Shown: positions 1-7,660, counted from the first letter of the stretch. The stretch is DNA of 21,338 bases from Desulfofustis sp. (GCA_030145365.1 JAQYVS010000190.1:1-21338); one strand, 5' to 3'. Numbers and translations are program-made. The notes: a model not told the origin generated them from the sequence alone.

Positions 1-633
1 ATGGCACATGCTTGTGAACATTGAGAACAGGAGGTGCATGTTTCAGCATTGTGGGAAATCCTCAGTTTTCGATTACTCTCCAGTAAAGCCAGCAAGGCGG
101 CCAAAGGGCAGAAATAGCGGCAGAACATCCGTCTGGTTAACAGTTCCAGAATAAGTACAAGAACAATCACAAGGCCTTCGATGGCAAGTTTTTTTAAAAA
201 AAACCATCATCGTAATTTCCCTACATACCAACCCGGGAGGAGAGAGAAAAACAAAGAGTGGAGTGCCTATGATCATACTGAGAATCAACTCGACGATGAG
301 CGTATACCAAAGTATCCGCCTGGCAAGAATGAGTGTGTTCTTGAGATGTTTCCTGCCACTTACTTTGAGTCTGATTCGCTCAAACCGCTCAAGAATGAAA
401 CTTATAGGGCAGATCCATGAACAGAACACCCTTCCCAACATCAGCGCCAGGGTAATGGGAATTGCCATTGCTACCAATGAGGGAAGATACAGGTTTTTTG
501 TAACCAGGACACTTTCCAGTCCCTCTGGTGAAGAGACAAACCAGAGACTGCCGATGCCTAGGGATAGATACCAACATTGAATGAAATCTATCTGGCAACA
601 AATAATCGATGTTACTTCACGGCTGACTCCCAC
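1..633 (-). pseudogene. NapH-like polyferredoxin membrane protein, frameshifted, 3' end outside window
   Basis: Integral membrane iron-sulfur protein of the NapH/polyferredoxin type, probably passing electrons between the quinone pool and a periplasmic or cytoplasmic partner. Seen: hydrophobic segments, a first GRVFCSWICP cysteine motif, then SPPGLVCREI, which is typical of the family. The open frame from a GTG at 633 then turns to nonsense and stops at 73. Skipping one base in the T7A8 run at 189-203 restores a family-like sequence: LAIEG, a hydrophobic helix, ELLTRR, a second FCRYFCPL motif, and at the left edge CTSCSQCSQAC, a 4Fe-4S ferredoxin motif (CxxCxxCxxxC). The gene therefore carries one extra base (or lacks two) and continues beyond base 1. 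The N-terminus is uncertain because the GTG has no well-spaced ribosome site. It could be a real pseudogene or a sequencing error. Confidence 0.75.
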
Positions 634-779
634 CTTTTCTGTTTTATTCTAGACTTTTATGCTCCATGTGATGCATTGGTCTAAGAGAAAAAAAACATTA
701 TCTAAACTCTGAACGGAAAACCTATCCCATCAATTTTTTATTGATTTGACAATTTATTAGGGTTTCACACCAGTCACTG

Positions 780-828
780 GTTACCAAACAGTAACAATGC
801 CATTTTTATAGCGTTACCATCTAGTAAC
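780..828. promoter_or_regulatory. Two tandem GTTACC-N4-AGTAAC palindromes, putative operator
   Basis: The 289-base gap between the divergent genes at 633 and 923 contains no gene. It holds two near-identical inverted repeats, 780-795 (GTTACCAAACAGTAAC) and 813-828 (GTTACCATCTAGTAAC), both followed by AAT. Their starts are 33 bases apart, about three helical turns, which would put bound dimers on the same face. This is the form of a dimeric repressor or activator site for the divergent pair. The regulator is not identified. The palindromes differ from the TetR-type sites near 17343-17411. I see no convincing -35/-10 pair beside them; a TTGACA at 746-751 lacks a good -10. Confidence 0.5.
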
Positions 829-922
829 AATAGTGATGGCCAAGCCAGTGGGTTTTATGGTAATAACCAACGAGTATCGCAATAACAGATGCTTACCCCT
901 TAGAGGCGATCAGGAATAGCGT

Positions 923-1240
923 GTGCATATGAAAAAAGAACCGACTCATTTAATTCCAAAACGGTTCATGAAGCTCAAGTTTAAGTTTATCCTGGCCATA
1001 GGGTTCGTTCTGGTCTGCTCGTTTGGTATTATACTTGTGTATATGACCAAACTACAGAACGATCTCGTTATTGGTCAGGCTAAGCATCAGGCCAGAATGC
1101 TTCACGATCAACTTTTTCTCACCCGGGAGTGGGTTTCCGATCACCAAGGTTTGTTCGTGGTAAAGACTTAAGATGTAATGGAAAATCCGTACCTGGACCA
1201 TCCAAAAGCTTCAGACCAACAGTGGCGTTACTCTTGTTAA
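923..1240 (+). pseudogene. Remnant of a DUF3365 (Tll0287-like) membrane sensor
   Basis: The first 82 codons encode one N-terminal membrane helix (about residues 20-42), then a stretch resembling the start of the DUF3365/Tll0287-like extracytoplasmic sensor domain: QARMLHDQLFLTREWVSDHQG. Such domains normally precede histidine kinase, GGDEF or chemotaxis modules. A TAA at 1169-1171 interrupts the frame, yet the same frame goes on with family-like DVMENPYLDHPKASDQQWRY before a second stop at 1238. No kinase or other output domain follows; pyrC starts at 1332. This is therefore the stump of a larger sensor gene. Translation could begin at GTG 923, eight bases after AGGA, or at ATG 929. The stump could still make an 82-residue membrane peptide. 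Confidence 0.65.
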
Positions 1241-1331
1241 ATGAAATCCTACTCAATTTCCGTTTAAACCAGCATAGTCATTTTATCTTTTTTCTTTACC
1301 CCTTTCACCTTTCGCTATATAGATCCAAATT

Positions 1332-2330
1332 ATGACAGAAATCACCATCACCTCACCACTGGATATGCATCTTCACCTCAGACAAGGTGATATGCTCCGC
1401 CTTACCACGCCCCTATCGGCAGATTTTTTTGCAGGCGGAGTAATCATGCCCAACCTGATAGAACCGGTTGATTCCGTTGATCGTCTGAATACCTATCACT
1501 CTGAAATACAGGCACTCTGTAAAGACAAGGTGTTTGAACCATACATGACCCTGTTCTTCAAACAGTACAAAAAAGCTGAGCTTGAACAGGTTAAAGACAG
1601 GATTATCGGCATCAAATTGTATCCTGCCGGCATCACTACGCAGAGTGAAAATGGAGTAAGTGATTTTACCACCATAGAAGAGACGGTCTCGGCAATGGAG
1701 GAACTGCAGATTCCCCTCCTTGTCCATGGAGAAAGCAATGGTTTTGTCATGGACCGTGAACAAGAGTTTTTATCTGTGTACCAAACGCTTGCCGAAAATT
1801 TCCCTGATCTTCACATCATCATGGAACATATCACCACAGCAGACTCCGTCGAATTTATGGAGCGCTATGATAACGTATCAGCCACAGTGACGCTCCATCA
1901 CCTGATGATCACACTGGATGACGTTATTGGCGACCTGATGAGGCCAGATCTATTCTGCAAACCGATTGCCAAGACCCAAGAAGATCGCAGCGCCCTGCGA
2001 AATGCCGTTTTCAGCGGTCACCCAAAGCTTATGTTCGGCTCTGATTCGGCTCCGCATCCCCGTCATAAAAAAGAATGCATCGGCTGTGCAGCCGGGGTCT
2101 TTACTGCGCCCGTAGCTTTACCCCTTCTGGCCCAGATTTTTGATGAGGCGGGCAGTCTTGACCAACTTCAAAATTTTGTCAGTACCAGCGCCTGCCAGCG
2201 TTATCAATTGACACCGCCTCAAAAAACCATCCGACTCCAGCAAAAGCCCTGGACAGTCCCTGATTTTTATGGCGATGTCACACCTTTTTACGCCGGTAAA
2301 ACCATTGGCTGGTCGGTTGTCAGAACTTAG
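1332..2330 (+). CDS. pyrC: Dihydroorotase, class II (PyrC)
   Basis: Zinc amidohydrolase that interconverts N-carbamoyl-L-aspartate and dihydroorotate in de novo pyrimidine synthesis; cytosolic. At 332 residues it is slightly shorter than E. coli PyrC. The metal-binding His13-x-His15 sits in DMHLHLRQGDM, followed by GGVIMPNL. Lys95 in GIKLYPAG is the expected carbamylated lysine. Further ligands lie in LLVHGES (about 131-137) and MEHITT (about 169), and the catalytic aspartate lies in MFGSDSAPH (about 240). All key residues look intact. It is the first gene of an apparent operon, with nfsA following after 18 bases. The ribosome site before ATG 1332 is weak. A dihydroorotase heading a redox operon is unusual, but the sequence itself is typical of the family. 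Confidence 0.95.
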   Translation: MTEITITSPLDMHLHLRQGDMLRLTTPLSADFFAGGVIMPNLIEPVDSVDRLNTYHSEIQALCKDKVFEPYMTLFFKQYKKAELEQVKDRIIGIKLYPAGITTQSENGVSDFTTIEETVSAMEELQIPLLVHGESNGFVMDREQEFLSVYQTLAENFPDLHIIMEHITTADSVEFMERYDNVSATVTLHHLMITLDDVIGDLMRPDLFCKPIAKTQEDRSALRNAVFSGHPKLMFGSDSAPHPRHKKECIGCAAGVFTAPVALPLLAQIFDEAGSLDQLQNFVSTSACQRYQLTPPQKTIRLQQKPWTVPDFYGDVTPFYAGKTIGWSVVRT

Positions 2331-2348
2331 TCTGAGGATACAAGACAA

Positions 2349-3086
2349 ATGAACAACGTAATCGATCTTCTGAAAGCTCACCGCTCTATTCGCAAATATC
2401 AGGATCGGCAGGTAGACCAAAAAGTAATTGAAGAGTTGATCAGAGCAGGCCAGTGTGCCGCCACTTCAAGTTTTATCCAGGCATGCAGTGTGATCCAAGT
2501 AAATGATCCAACGACAAGGCAAGAGATATCTCGTGTGGCAGCCGATCAGAAATATGTGATTGAAGCTCCGGTCTTCCTGGTTTTTTGTGCAGATATGCAA
2601 CGGCATAAGCTGGCCTGTGATATGCACCAAGCAGAAATGCTCTCCGGCTATACTGAACAATTTCTCACCGCTTCTGTCGATTGTGCTCTGTTTGCCCAAA
2701 ATTTACTGGTAGCTGCAGAATCTATAGGTCTGGGCGGCTGTTACATTGGTGCCATCAGGAACAATATTGCCAGAGTCGACGAACTCCTTAGCCTGCCTGA
2801 AAAAGTCTATCCGGTTTTTGGTATGTGTCTGGGCTATCCGGCTCAGGATCCTGAAACAAAACCACGTCTTCCCGTGGAAGTCATTCTTAAACAGGAAACA
2901 TATGATGATAAAACAGACCGTGATCTGATCGCAGCCTACGACAACAAAGTGAGAAGATATTACCACAGCCGCACCGATGGGAAGAAAGATGACTCGTGGA
3001 GCGAACAGATCTCAGGCATGCTTGTCAAAGAAGCCCGCCCGCACATGCTTGGGTATCTGCGGTCGAAGGGCTTTCTTCTTAAATAA
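2349..3086 (+). CDS. NfsA-type FMN nitroreductase
   Basis: Flavin-dependent NAD(P)H oxidoreductase of the nitroreductase superfamily, closest to oxygen-insensitive NfsA/FRP proteins; 245 residues against about 240 for E. coli NfsA. Seen: the N-terminal phosphate-binding HRSIRKY (11-17), a central helix with SVDCALFAQNLLVAAESIGLGGCYIGAIR, the GMCLGYPAQ turn, and a C-terminal basic tail ending ARPHMLGYLRSKGFLLK, which is like NfsA. The cytosolic enzyme probably reduces quinones, nitro compounds or other small electrophiles; its natural substrate cannot be read from sequence. It lies between pyrC and the 2-oxoacid oxidoreductase genes, 18 and 11 bases away, so it is probably cotranscribed with them. 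A GAGGA ribosome site lies a little far (about 11 bases) before the ATG. Confidence 0.88.
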   Translation: MNNVIDLLKAHRSIRKYQDRQVDQKVIEELIRAGQCAATSSFIQACSVIQVNDPTTRQEISRVAADQKYVIEAPVFLVFCADMQRHKLACDMHQAEMLSGYTEQFLTASVDCALFAQNLLVAAESIGLGGCYIGAIRNNIARVDELLSLPEKVYPVFGMCLGYPAQDPETKPRLPVEVILKQETYDDKTDRDLIAAYDNKVRRYYHSRTDGKKDDSWSEQISGMLVKEARPHMLGYLRSKGFLLK

Positions 3087-3097
3087 ACGGCCGCAAA

Positions 3098-4216
3098 ATG
3101 TCCGCCTATTATATTGATGGAAACGAGGCAATAGCAAGAGGAGCTGTTAAAGCAGGCTGCAGATTCTTTGCTGGATATCCGATTACCCCGGCAACAACAA
3201 TCTACCAGCAGATGCTGAATCTGTTACCTCCCATCGGCTGTACCTGTCTGCAAGGTGAAGATGAAATTGCCTCAATCGGATTTTGTATTGGAGCTTCCAT
3301 GGCCGGTTTAAAGGTAATGACTGCCACCTCAGGCCCCGGCATCAGCCTTTTCAGCGAGCAGATTTCTTTTGCCATTGCCGGCGAGATACCCCTGGTAATT
3401 GTAGATGTTCAGCGACTGGGCCCGTCGACCGGGTCCGCTACAAAAGGTGCTGATTCAGACATTTTGTTTCTGCGCTGGGGAAACAGCGGTGGCTTACCCG
3501 TTGTTGTTTTGGCTCCAACCGATGCCCGTGATTGTTACAACTTGACCATCAAGGCCTTTAACTTAGCAGAGCAGTATCGCTGTCCTGTATTTATTGCTTC
3601 TAACAAAGAAATCGGCATGACCAAGGAGAGTGTTCCAATTAATTTTCTTGAGGAACCGCACGTTCTCGAACGTACCTATTGTCCGGAAGGCAGGGATTTT
3701 CTTCCTTTTGATTGTTCTGCGGATCATTTGATTCCACCTTTTTTACCGATCGGTGGAGATAGAGCCGTTCGCCAGACCTCTTCCAGCCACGGCGCTGATG
3801 GCTACATAACCACAGCAACCGAGGTCATTGAGACAAATATCAAAAGGCTGCGAGATAAACTGATTACGGCTGTTGATGACTTTACCTATTATGAGTCCGA
3901 CACTGACTCTCAGGCAGATACCTTAATTATTACCTACGGAGTTACCGCACGCGCTGCTCGGCAATGTCTTGATCAATTAAGAGAAAAATCGATTGTCATT
4001 TCTCTGCTCATTTTAAAAACATTGTATCCTGTCCCGGAGCAATTAATAAAACAACACATAAACGGGGTCAAACGTGTGGTTGTAGCGGAAATGAATCTGG
4101 GTCAATATGTTCAGGAAATTTATCGTCTTTGTGGCGATACGCCCGTTATTCTCTGTTCAAAAATGAATGGTGAACTTATCAGCCCTGATGAAATCCAGAA
4201 GCTTGTCCTATCATGA
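3098..4216 (+). CDS. 2-oxoacid:acceptor oxidoreductase, alpha subunit (KorA-like)
   Basis: Alpha subunit of a TPP-dependent 2-oxoacid:ferredoxin oxidoreductase, which oxidatively decarboxylates a 2-oxoacid to its acyl-CoA. Seen: the N-terminal GNEAIARGAVKAG, then GYPITPATTI (26-35), Glu56 in QGEDEIASIG, the TSGPGISLFSEQ loop (77-88), and QRLGPSTGSATKGADSDI (105-122), all typical of the KorA/VorB pyrimidine-binding domain. A C-terminal domain starts at about residue 280 (LIITYGVTARAARQ). No gamma domain is fused at the N-terminus, unlike many KorA proteins. The end overlaps the next gene by ATGA, so the two are translationally coupled. The motifs favour 2-oxoglutarate or branched-chain 2-oxoacids over pyruvate, but the substrate is not settled. 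Confidence 0.88.
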   Translation: MSAYYIDGNEAIARGAVKAGCRFFAGYPITPATTIYQQMLNLLPPIGCTCLQGEDEIASIGFCIGASMAGLKVMTATSGPGISLFSEQISFAIAGEIPLVIVDVQRLGPSTGSATKGADSDILFLRWGNSGGLPVVVLAPTDARDCYNLTIKAFNLAEQYRCPVFIASNKEIGMTKESVPINFLEEPHVLERTYCPEGRDFLPFDCSADHLIPPFLPIGGDRAVRQTSSSHGADGYITTATEVIETNIKRLRDKLITAVDDFTYYESDTDSQADTLIITYGVTARAARQCLDQLREKSIVISLLILKTLYPVPEQLIKQHINGVKRVVVAEMNLGQYVQEIYRLCGDTPVILCSKMNGELISPDEIQKLVLS

Positions 4217-5511
4217 CAAGTCTTCTTAACACAGACAGACCCCCGGTTTTCTGCCCCGGCTGTTCCCATGACCGAGTTGTGCATGCGCTTGATGGGTGTC
4301 TTCAGGAACTCGGTATTTCTGCAAACCGTGTATGTATCGTTACCGATATTGGTTGTTCAGGACTATTTGACACCTTTTTCAATACACATGCTTTACATGG
4401 TCTCCACGGCCGCGCGCTTACCTACGCCACAGGTCTAAAATTGGCCTGTCCCTCTTTGACCGTCATCACCATCATGGGTGACGGGGGACTCGGTATCGGC
4501 GGGGCCCATGTACTCAGCAGCTGCAGGCGAAATCTCGATATCAACCTGCTGGTACTGAACAATTTCAATTATGGAATGACCGGCGGCCAGTGCTCTGCGA
4601 CAACTCCGGTTGAAGCACGCACTTCATCGGGGTTTCTGGCTCATCTGGAGTCACCACTTGATATCTGCAGTGTCGGGAGTGCCGCAGGCAGCGGCTGGGT
4701 TGAAAGAATCAGCGCCACGGATAATAATCTTGTCGATCGGATCAAGGCCGCGATATCGCATGAGGGCTTTTCGTTGATGGATATCACTGGTGTCTGTCCC
4801 GGCCGTTTTGCCAGACACAATAAACAATCAATGAAATTAATTGCTCGGCAGACGGCAGATTTTCCTTTAGCTGAAGGCCTTGTTACCGCCAACCAAAGAC
4901 CGGAATATGGAACTCAATACCGTGACATGTCTTCTCACATGCAGTCAGCAAAACCTGCGGTCTGCGTTTCACCCCGATTAGCTCCTACCATATCGGAGCC
5001 GTATTCAATTCTGCTGCTTGGAGCAGCAGGACAGCGGATCAACAGCGCCGCGGAAGTGCTTTGTCTTTCGGCTATGAGTGCGGGGCTGTACGTCAGCCAG
5101 AAAAGTGACTATCCGATCACGGTGCTCAGGGGACATTCGATTAGCGAGGTTATCTTCAGCCGGGATCCAATCCGTTATACGGCAATAGATAAGCCTGATC
5201 TCATTATTGCACTGGCTTCCGATGGAGTCATGCGCAGAAAAAGCGTTTTTCAAAAACTTAACGAGACGAGTCTAGTCCTCTCCTTAAAGGGGCTGCCACT
5301 TCCGGACACCACGGCCAAAGTAGTTGAGATGGATTTGAAAAATCTCCGTATTCATGCCAATCAGTTTGCCTTAGGAAGTTTGGCCATCTTGACGCAGCAG
5401 AATCAGATCCTCACTCATGACATGCTTCTTGAAGGAGTCAACCACAGATTTTCATCCACTCAGCACAAACAGGCAACAGAACTGATTCAACTGCTTGTAA
5501 CCGCTGACTAG
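4213..5511 (+). CDS. 2-oxoacid oxidoreductase, fused beta (TPP) and gamma subunits
   Basis: Partner of the upstream alpha subunit. Residues 1 to about 215 are the beta subunit. Cys14 and Cys17 in FCPGCSHD, Cys48 in DIGCSG and Cys195 in GVCPGRFA are placed as the [4Fe-4S] ligands. The TPP/Mg motif is GDGGLGIGGAH (89-99) with LNNFNYGMTGGQ (115-126). After a linker (about 216-262), residues 263-410 match the gamma domain: a nucleotide-fold start SILLLGAAGQRINSAAEVL, then VLRGHSISEVIFS, DLIIALASDG and NQFALGSLA. The gamma loop reads GAAGQRI where GxGGQGV is usual. A beta-gamma fusion is not the common arrangement (separate subunits, or gamma-alpha fusions). No ferredoxin-like delta subunit is nearby, so electrons must go to an external ferredoxin. 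Confidence 0.87.
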   Translation: MTSLLNTDRPPVFCPGCSHDRVVHALDGCLQELGISANRVCIVTDIGCSGLFDTFFNTHALHGLHGRALTYATGLKLACPSLTVITIMGDGGLGIGGAHVLSSCRRNLDINLLVLNNFNYGMTGGQCSATTPVEARTSSGFLAHLESPLDICSVGSAAGSGWVERISATDNNLVDRIKAAISHEGFSLMDITGVCPGRFARHNKQSMKLIARQTADFPLAEGLVTANQRPEYGTQYRDMSSHMQSAKPAVCVSPRLAPTISEPYSILLLGAAGQRINSAAEVLCLSAMSAGLYVSQKSDYPITVLRGHSISEVIFSRDPIRYTAIDKPDLIIALASDGVMRRKSVFQKLNETSLVLSLKGLPLPDTTAKVVEMDLKNLRIHANQFALGSLAILTQQNQILTHDMLLEGVNHRFSSTQHKQATELIQLLVTAD

Positions 5512-5542
5512 GTCCCGGCATTAAAAAATTGGAGCCTTCCAT

Positions 5543-6607
5543 CTAGAGCCTGATAGCTGCTTCTTGGGCTCGATGTTGGATAAGTTCTGCGATAACACTT
5601 ACACCAATCTCAAACGGTGTCTCAGCACCGATGGACAGTCCTATCGGACAATGCACATGATCAAGTCGCGCGGAGTTGATGCCTTCACTCTGCAGAGCCT
5701 TGTAGATTTGCTGCTTTTTCTTCCGACTGCCGATCATGCCAATGTAGCCTGCTGCCGTTGCCAAAGCCTGAGCCAGAACCTGTTTGTCAGTACTGTGAGA
5801 TCTGGTAACCAAAATAATATAGCTGTTATTGTCGATAAGATAATGAGAGAATGTGTCTGTAAAATCAGGGCATACCGAAATCTTGTCAGCCTGCGGAAAA
5901 CGTTCTTTCACCGCCAGGCTTGCCCTATCATCGACAACAATAGTTCGAAACGATGCCTCATGGGCAAGCGCTACAATCTCTTTTGCCACATGCCCTGCGC
6001 CGATGATGAAAAGCGTGTTCGGCGGAACCAGTGAATCTATCACGTAATGTCTATCTTCAAAATCAATCAAAGCAGCGGTGTTATTGTTAATCCTTTTTTG
6101 TTCAAGAAACTGCTGCAGATCAATACTTGGCGATAATGTGCCGAACCATGAATCTTCACGCTGAACAGATCTTTGCACTATTAGAGTGTCCGTCTCTTCT
6201 TGACTTATGATGCAACCGAGCAATTGGACTGATTTCCCATTCTCCAGGGCTTCATTTAGGTACCTGTATAATTCTATAGTATTGTCATCCGTTGGAATAT
6301 ATTCGATCAGCACCTTGGTATGCCCGCCGCAAGACATATCAGGAGCTGCCGTTCCAACAGATATGCTTTCGGAATCATAGGATTTCAGCATACTCTTTTT
6401 AAGAATAAAAAGAGACCGGGCTGTCAGGATTACCTCCTGTTCTATACTTCCACCACCAATAGATCCAAAGATTGAACCATCCGGGTAGATGATCACTTTT
6501 GACCCGGATTCTCTGGGAGCAGATCCGCTATGGCTGATTTGCGTGGCAAGAAAAACAGGCTCACCTGCCAAGAGCGCCTGGTATATTTTATTTATAATTG
6601 CAAGCAT
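5543..6607 (-). CDS. xdhC: XdhC/CoxI family molybdenum hydroxylase maturation factor
   Basis: XdhC-family protein, which binds molybdenum cofactor and helps sulfurate it and insert it into xanthine dehydrogenase-type hydroxylases; cytosolic, 354 residues. Seen: an N-terminal XdhC_CoxI domain with GSAPRESGSKVII (28-40), SIGGGSIEQEV (49-59) and the conserved cysteine in MSCGGH (Cys93), followed by the C-terminal Rossmann domain with FIIGAGHVAKEIVALA (200-215), VVDDR, VTRSHSTDKQVL and GMIGSRKK. No hydroxylase subunit lies in the window, so its client must be encoded elsewhere. It converges on the oxidoreductase operon with a 31-base gap, and AGAGG precedes the ATG by ten bases. The neighbouring nitroreductase and 2-oxoacid enzymes may share an anaerobic purine or N-heterocycle theme, but that is conjecture. 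Confidence 0.9.
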   Translation of the reverse strand: MLAIINKIYQALLAGEPVFLATQISHSGSAPRESGSKVIIYPDGSIFGSIGGGSIEQEVILTARSLFILKKSMLKSYDSESISVGTAAPDMSCGGHTKVLIEYIPTDDNTIELYRYLNEALENGKSVQLLGCIISQEETDTLIVQRSVQREDSWFGTLSPSIDLQQFLEQKRINNNTAALIDFEDRHYVIDSLVPPNTLFIIGAGHVAKEIVALAHEASFRTIVVDDRASLAVKERFPQADKISVCPDFTDTFSHYLIDNNSYIILVTRSHSTDKQVLAQALATAAGYIGMIGSRKKKQQIYKALQSEGINSARLDHVHCPIGLSIGAETPFEIGVSVIAELIQHRAQEAAIRL

Positions 6608-6710
6608 TACTCGTTTACCTCTATTGAAAATGCTGATAAGAACTTTTTATTACTGAAATGATTCATTGTACACCTCTTGCAAATCTCCTGAAAACAGATA
6701 AAGAAAAGGT

Positions 6711-7013
6711 ATGGGAAAAATAGTACTGATTTCTGATTCTATCAGAGACCGATCTGAATATTTAAGCAGTTGCAAGCTCCCTCAAAATTACATGGGAGAC
6801 TATTCTGTCATGGGTTTTGTGGTCAATCGCTACAGTGACTCACGATCACTTCTTGAATCAGCTGGTTATCAACTTATTGAAAAATATGGGGCGACAACAA
6901 TCGTTTTAAAAATCATCGTTCGCTTCTGGATATCAAAACACTTTTCGCAGCACATGGGATCCGCTGCACCTATCTTGACATTGCTGATTGTTTTTACCAG
7001 GCGTGATAGCTGA
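6711..7013 (+). CDS. Small protein of unknown function, possible -1 frameshift
   Basis: Unrecognised. The ATG at 6711 follows AAAGG and opens a 100-codon frame beginning MGKIVLISDSIRDRSEYL, with a patterned alpha/beta look up to EKYGATTIVLK. Beyond this the frame becomes irregular and basic. The -1 frame from 6909 instead gives a much more protein-like end, including SLLDIKTLFAAHGIR and CTYLDIADCFYQA, stopping at TGA 7004-7006. The junction is T TTA AAA in codon register, which fits the X XXY YYZ pattern of -1 slippage sites; a missing A in the assembly is the simpler explanation. The intended product is thus about 98 residues, with no signal peptide or membrane helix. It is divergent from xdhC across about 100 bases and ends at a hairpin. 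Confidence 0.5.
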   Translation: MGKIVLISDSIRDRSEYLSSCKLPQNYMGDYSVMGFVVNRYSDSRSLLESAGYQLIEKYGATTIVLKIIVRFWISKHFSQHMGSAAPILTLLIVFTRRDS

Positions 7014-7014
7014 A

Positions 7015-7035
7015 AAGCCATCCGGCGGATGGCTT
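7015..7035. terminator. Hairpin terminator between convergent genes
   Basis: A perfect 9-base-pair stem AAGCCATCC / GGATGGCTT encloses the loop GGC. Read on the minus strand it lies 35 bases past the acetyltransferase stop and is followed by TTTTC, a modest U-run. Read on the plus strand it follows the small gene ending at 7006 or 7013. It probably serves both convergent genes. Confidence 0.7.
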
Positions 7036-7069
7036 CAAAAATGATTTCTCACCGATCTGAATCGAGATC

Positions 7070-7525
7070 CTACCGTCTCAGCATCTCTATGTGAGGAATA
7101 CCATCCTCATCATACGGTTCGGAAACGGTCTTAAAACCAAATTGAAAGTAAAAATTCTCAAGATATTTCTGGGCGGATATCCGAATTGATGCATTGGGGA
7201 ATTCGCTGATTGTCAGGGATATGGCTTCAATTGTCAGTTTTTTCCCAAGCCCGGTACCTCGAACAGATTTTACCGTAAGTAGCCGGCCAATAGACGGTTC
7301 AGTAAATTTTTCCCCCGGAAGCACTACACGGGCGTAGGCAACCAAGTCACTTCGACTCTCATCCCCATTCCAACCCAACAGGTGATATGATTTAGGATCA
7401 AGGTTATCGGCATCCTGATACACACAATGCTGTTCTACGATAAAAATACTCTGTCTGACTTTCAAGATCTCAAAGAGATCGTCTCGGGAAAGTTCTTTAA
7501 ATTTAGCCCACTGCCAGCTAATCAT
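7070..7525 (-). CDS. ElaA-like GNAT N-acetyltransferase
   Basis: Acetyl-CoA-dependent N-acetyltransferase of the GNAT fold, matching the small ElaA family (about 150 residues). Seen: an N-terminal MISWQW, then LFEILKVRQSIFIVEQHCVYQDADNLD, which is characteristic of ElaA; YARVVLPG; GRLLTVKSVRGTGLGKKL with the acetyl-CoA pyrophosphate loop (RGTGLGKK); and the end NFYFQFGFKTVSEPYDEDGIPHIEMLRR. The frame is open from a TTG at 7564, but ElaA proteins start at the MISWQ-like position, so I place the start at ATG 7525, giving 151 residues. The substrate is unknown even for E. coli ElaA. It is a single-gene unit converging on the unknown small gene, with thiD divergent. Confidence 0.88.
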   Translation of the reverse strand: MISWQWAKFKELSRDDLFEILKVRQSIFIVEQHCVYQDADNLDPKSYHLLGWNGDESRSDLVAYARVVLPGEKFTEPSIGRLLTVKSVRGTGLGKKLTIEAISLTISEFPNASIRISAQKYLENFYFQFGFKTVSEPYDEDGIPHIEMLRR

Positions 7526-7608
7526 ATCCGCCAATTCACCGTAACAGCTAATGTTTAAGAACAACTAATAAGAGCCTTCAGATTACCAACCAATTGCAAT
7601 AGAAAAGC

Positions 7609-7660
7609 ACTATAGAGGATACCTCGGGAAATAAGTAGACATTAAATCGCACTCTATAGT
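7609..7660. promoter_or_regulatory. Inverted repeat upstream of thiD
   Basis: ACTATAGAG (7609-7617) and its exact complement CTCTATAGT (7652-7660) flank 34 bases in the gap between the divergent acetyltransferase and thiD genes. A smaller GAGG-ATA-CCTC palindrome overlaps the left arm (7614-7624 region). It may be an operator or a long-range stem in the thiD leader. The arms contain TATAGT/TATAGA, which could also act as -10 elements in opposite directions. I see none of the conserved TPP riboswitch cores here. Confidence 0.3.

Noticed and set aside
1413..1763. Open frames antisense to pyrC and to other real genes
   Set aside because: They lie wholly inside well-supported genes on the other strand and show no family motifs.
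7523..7564. Longer acetyltransferase starting at TTG 7564
   Set aside because: ElaA proteins begin at the MISWQ-like position, and the extra 13 residues have no family match or ribosome site.
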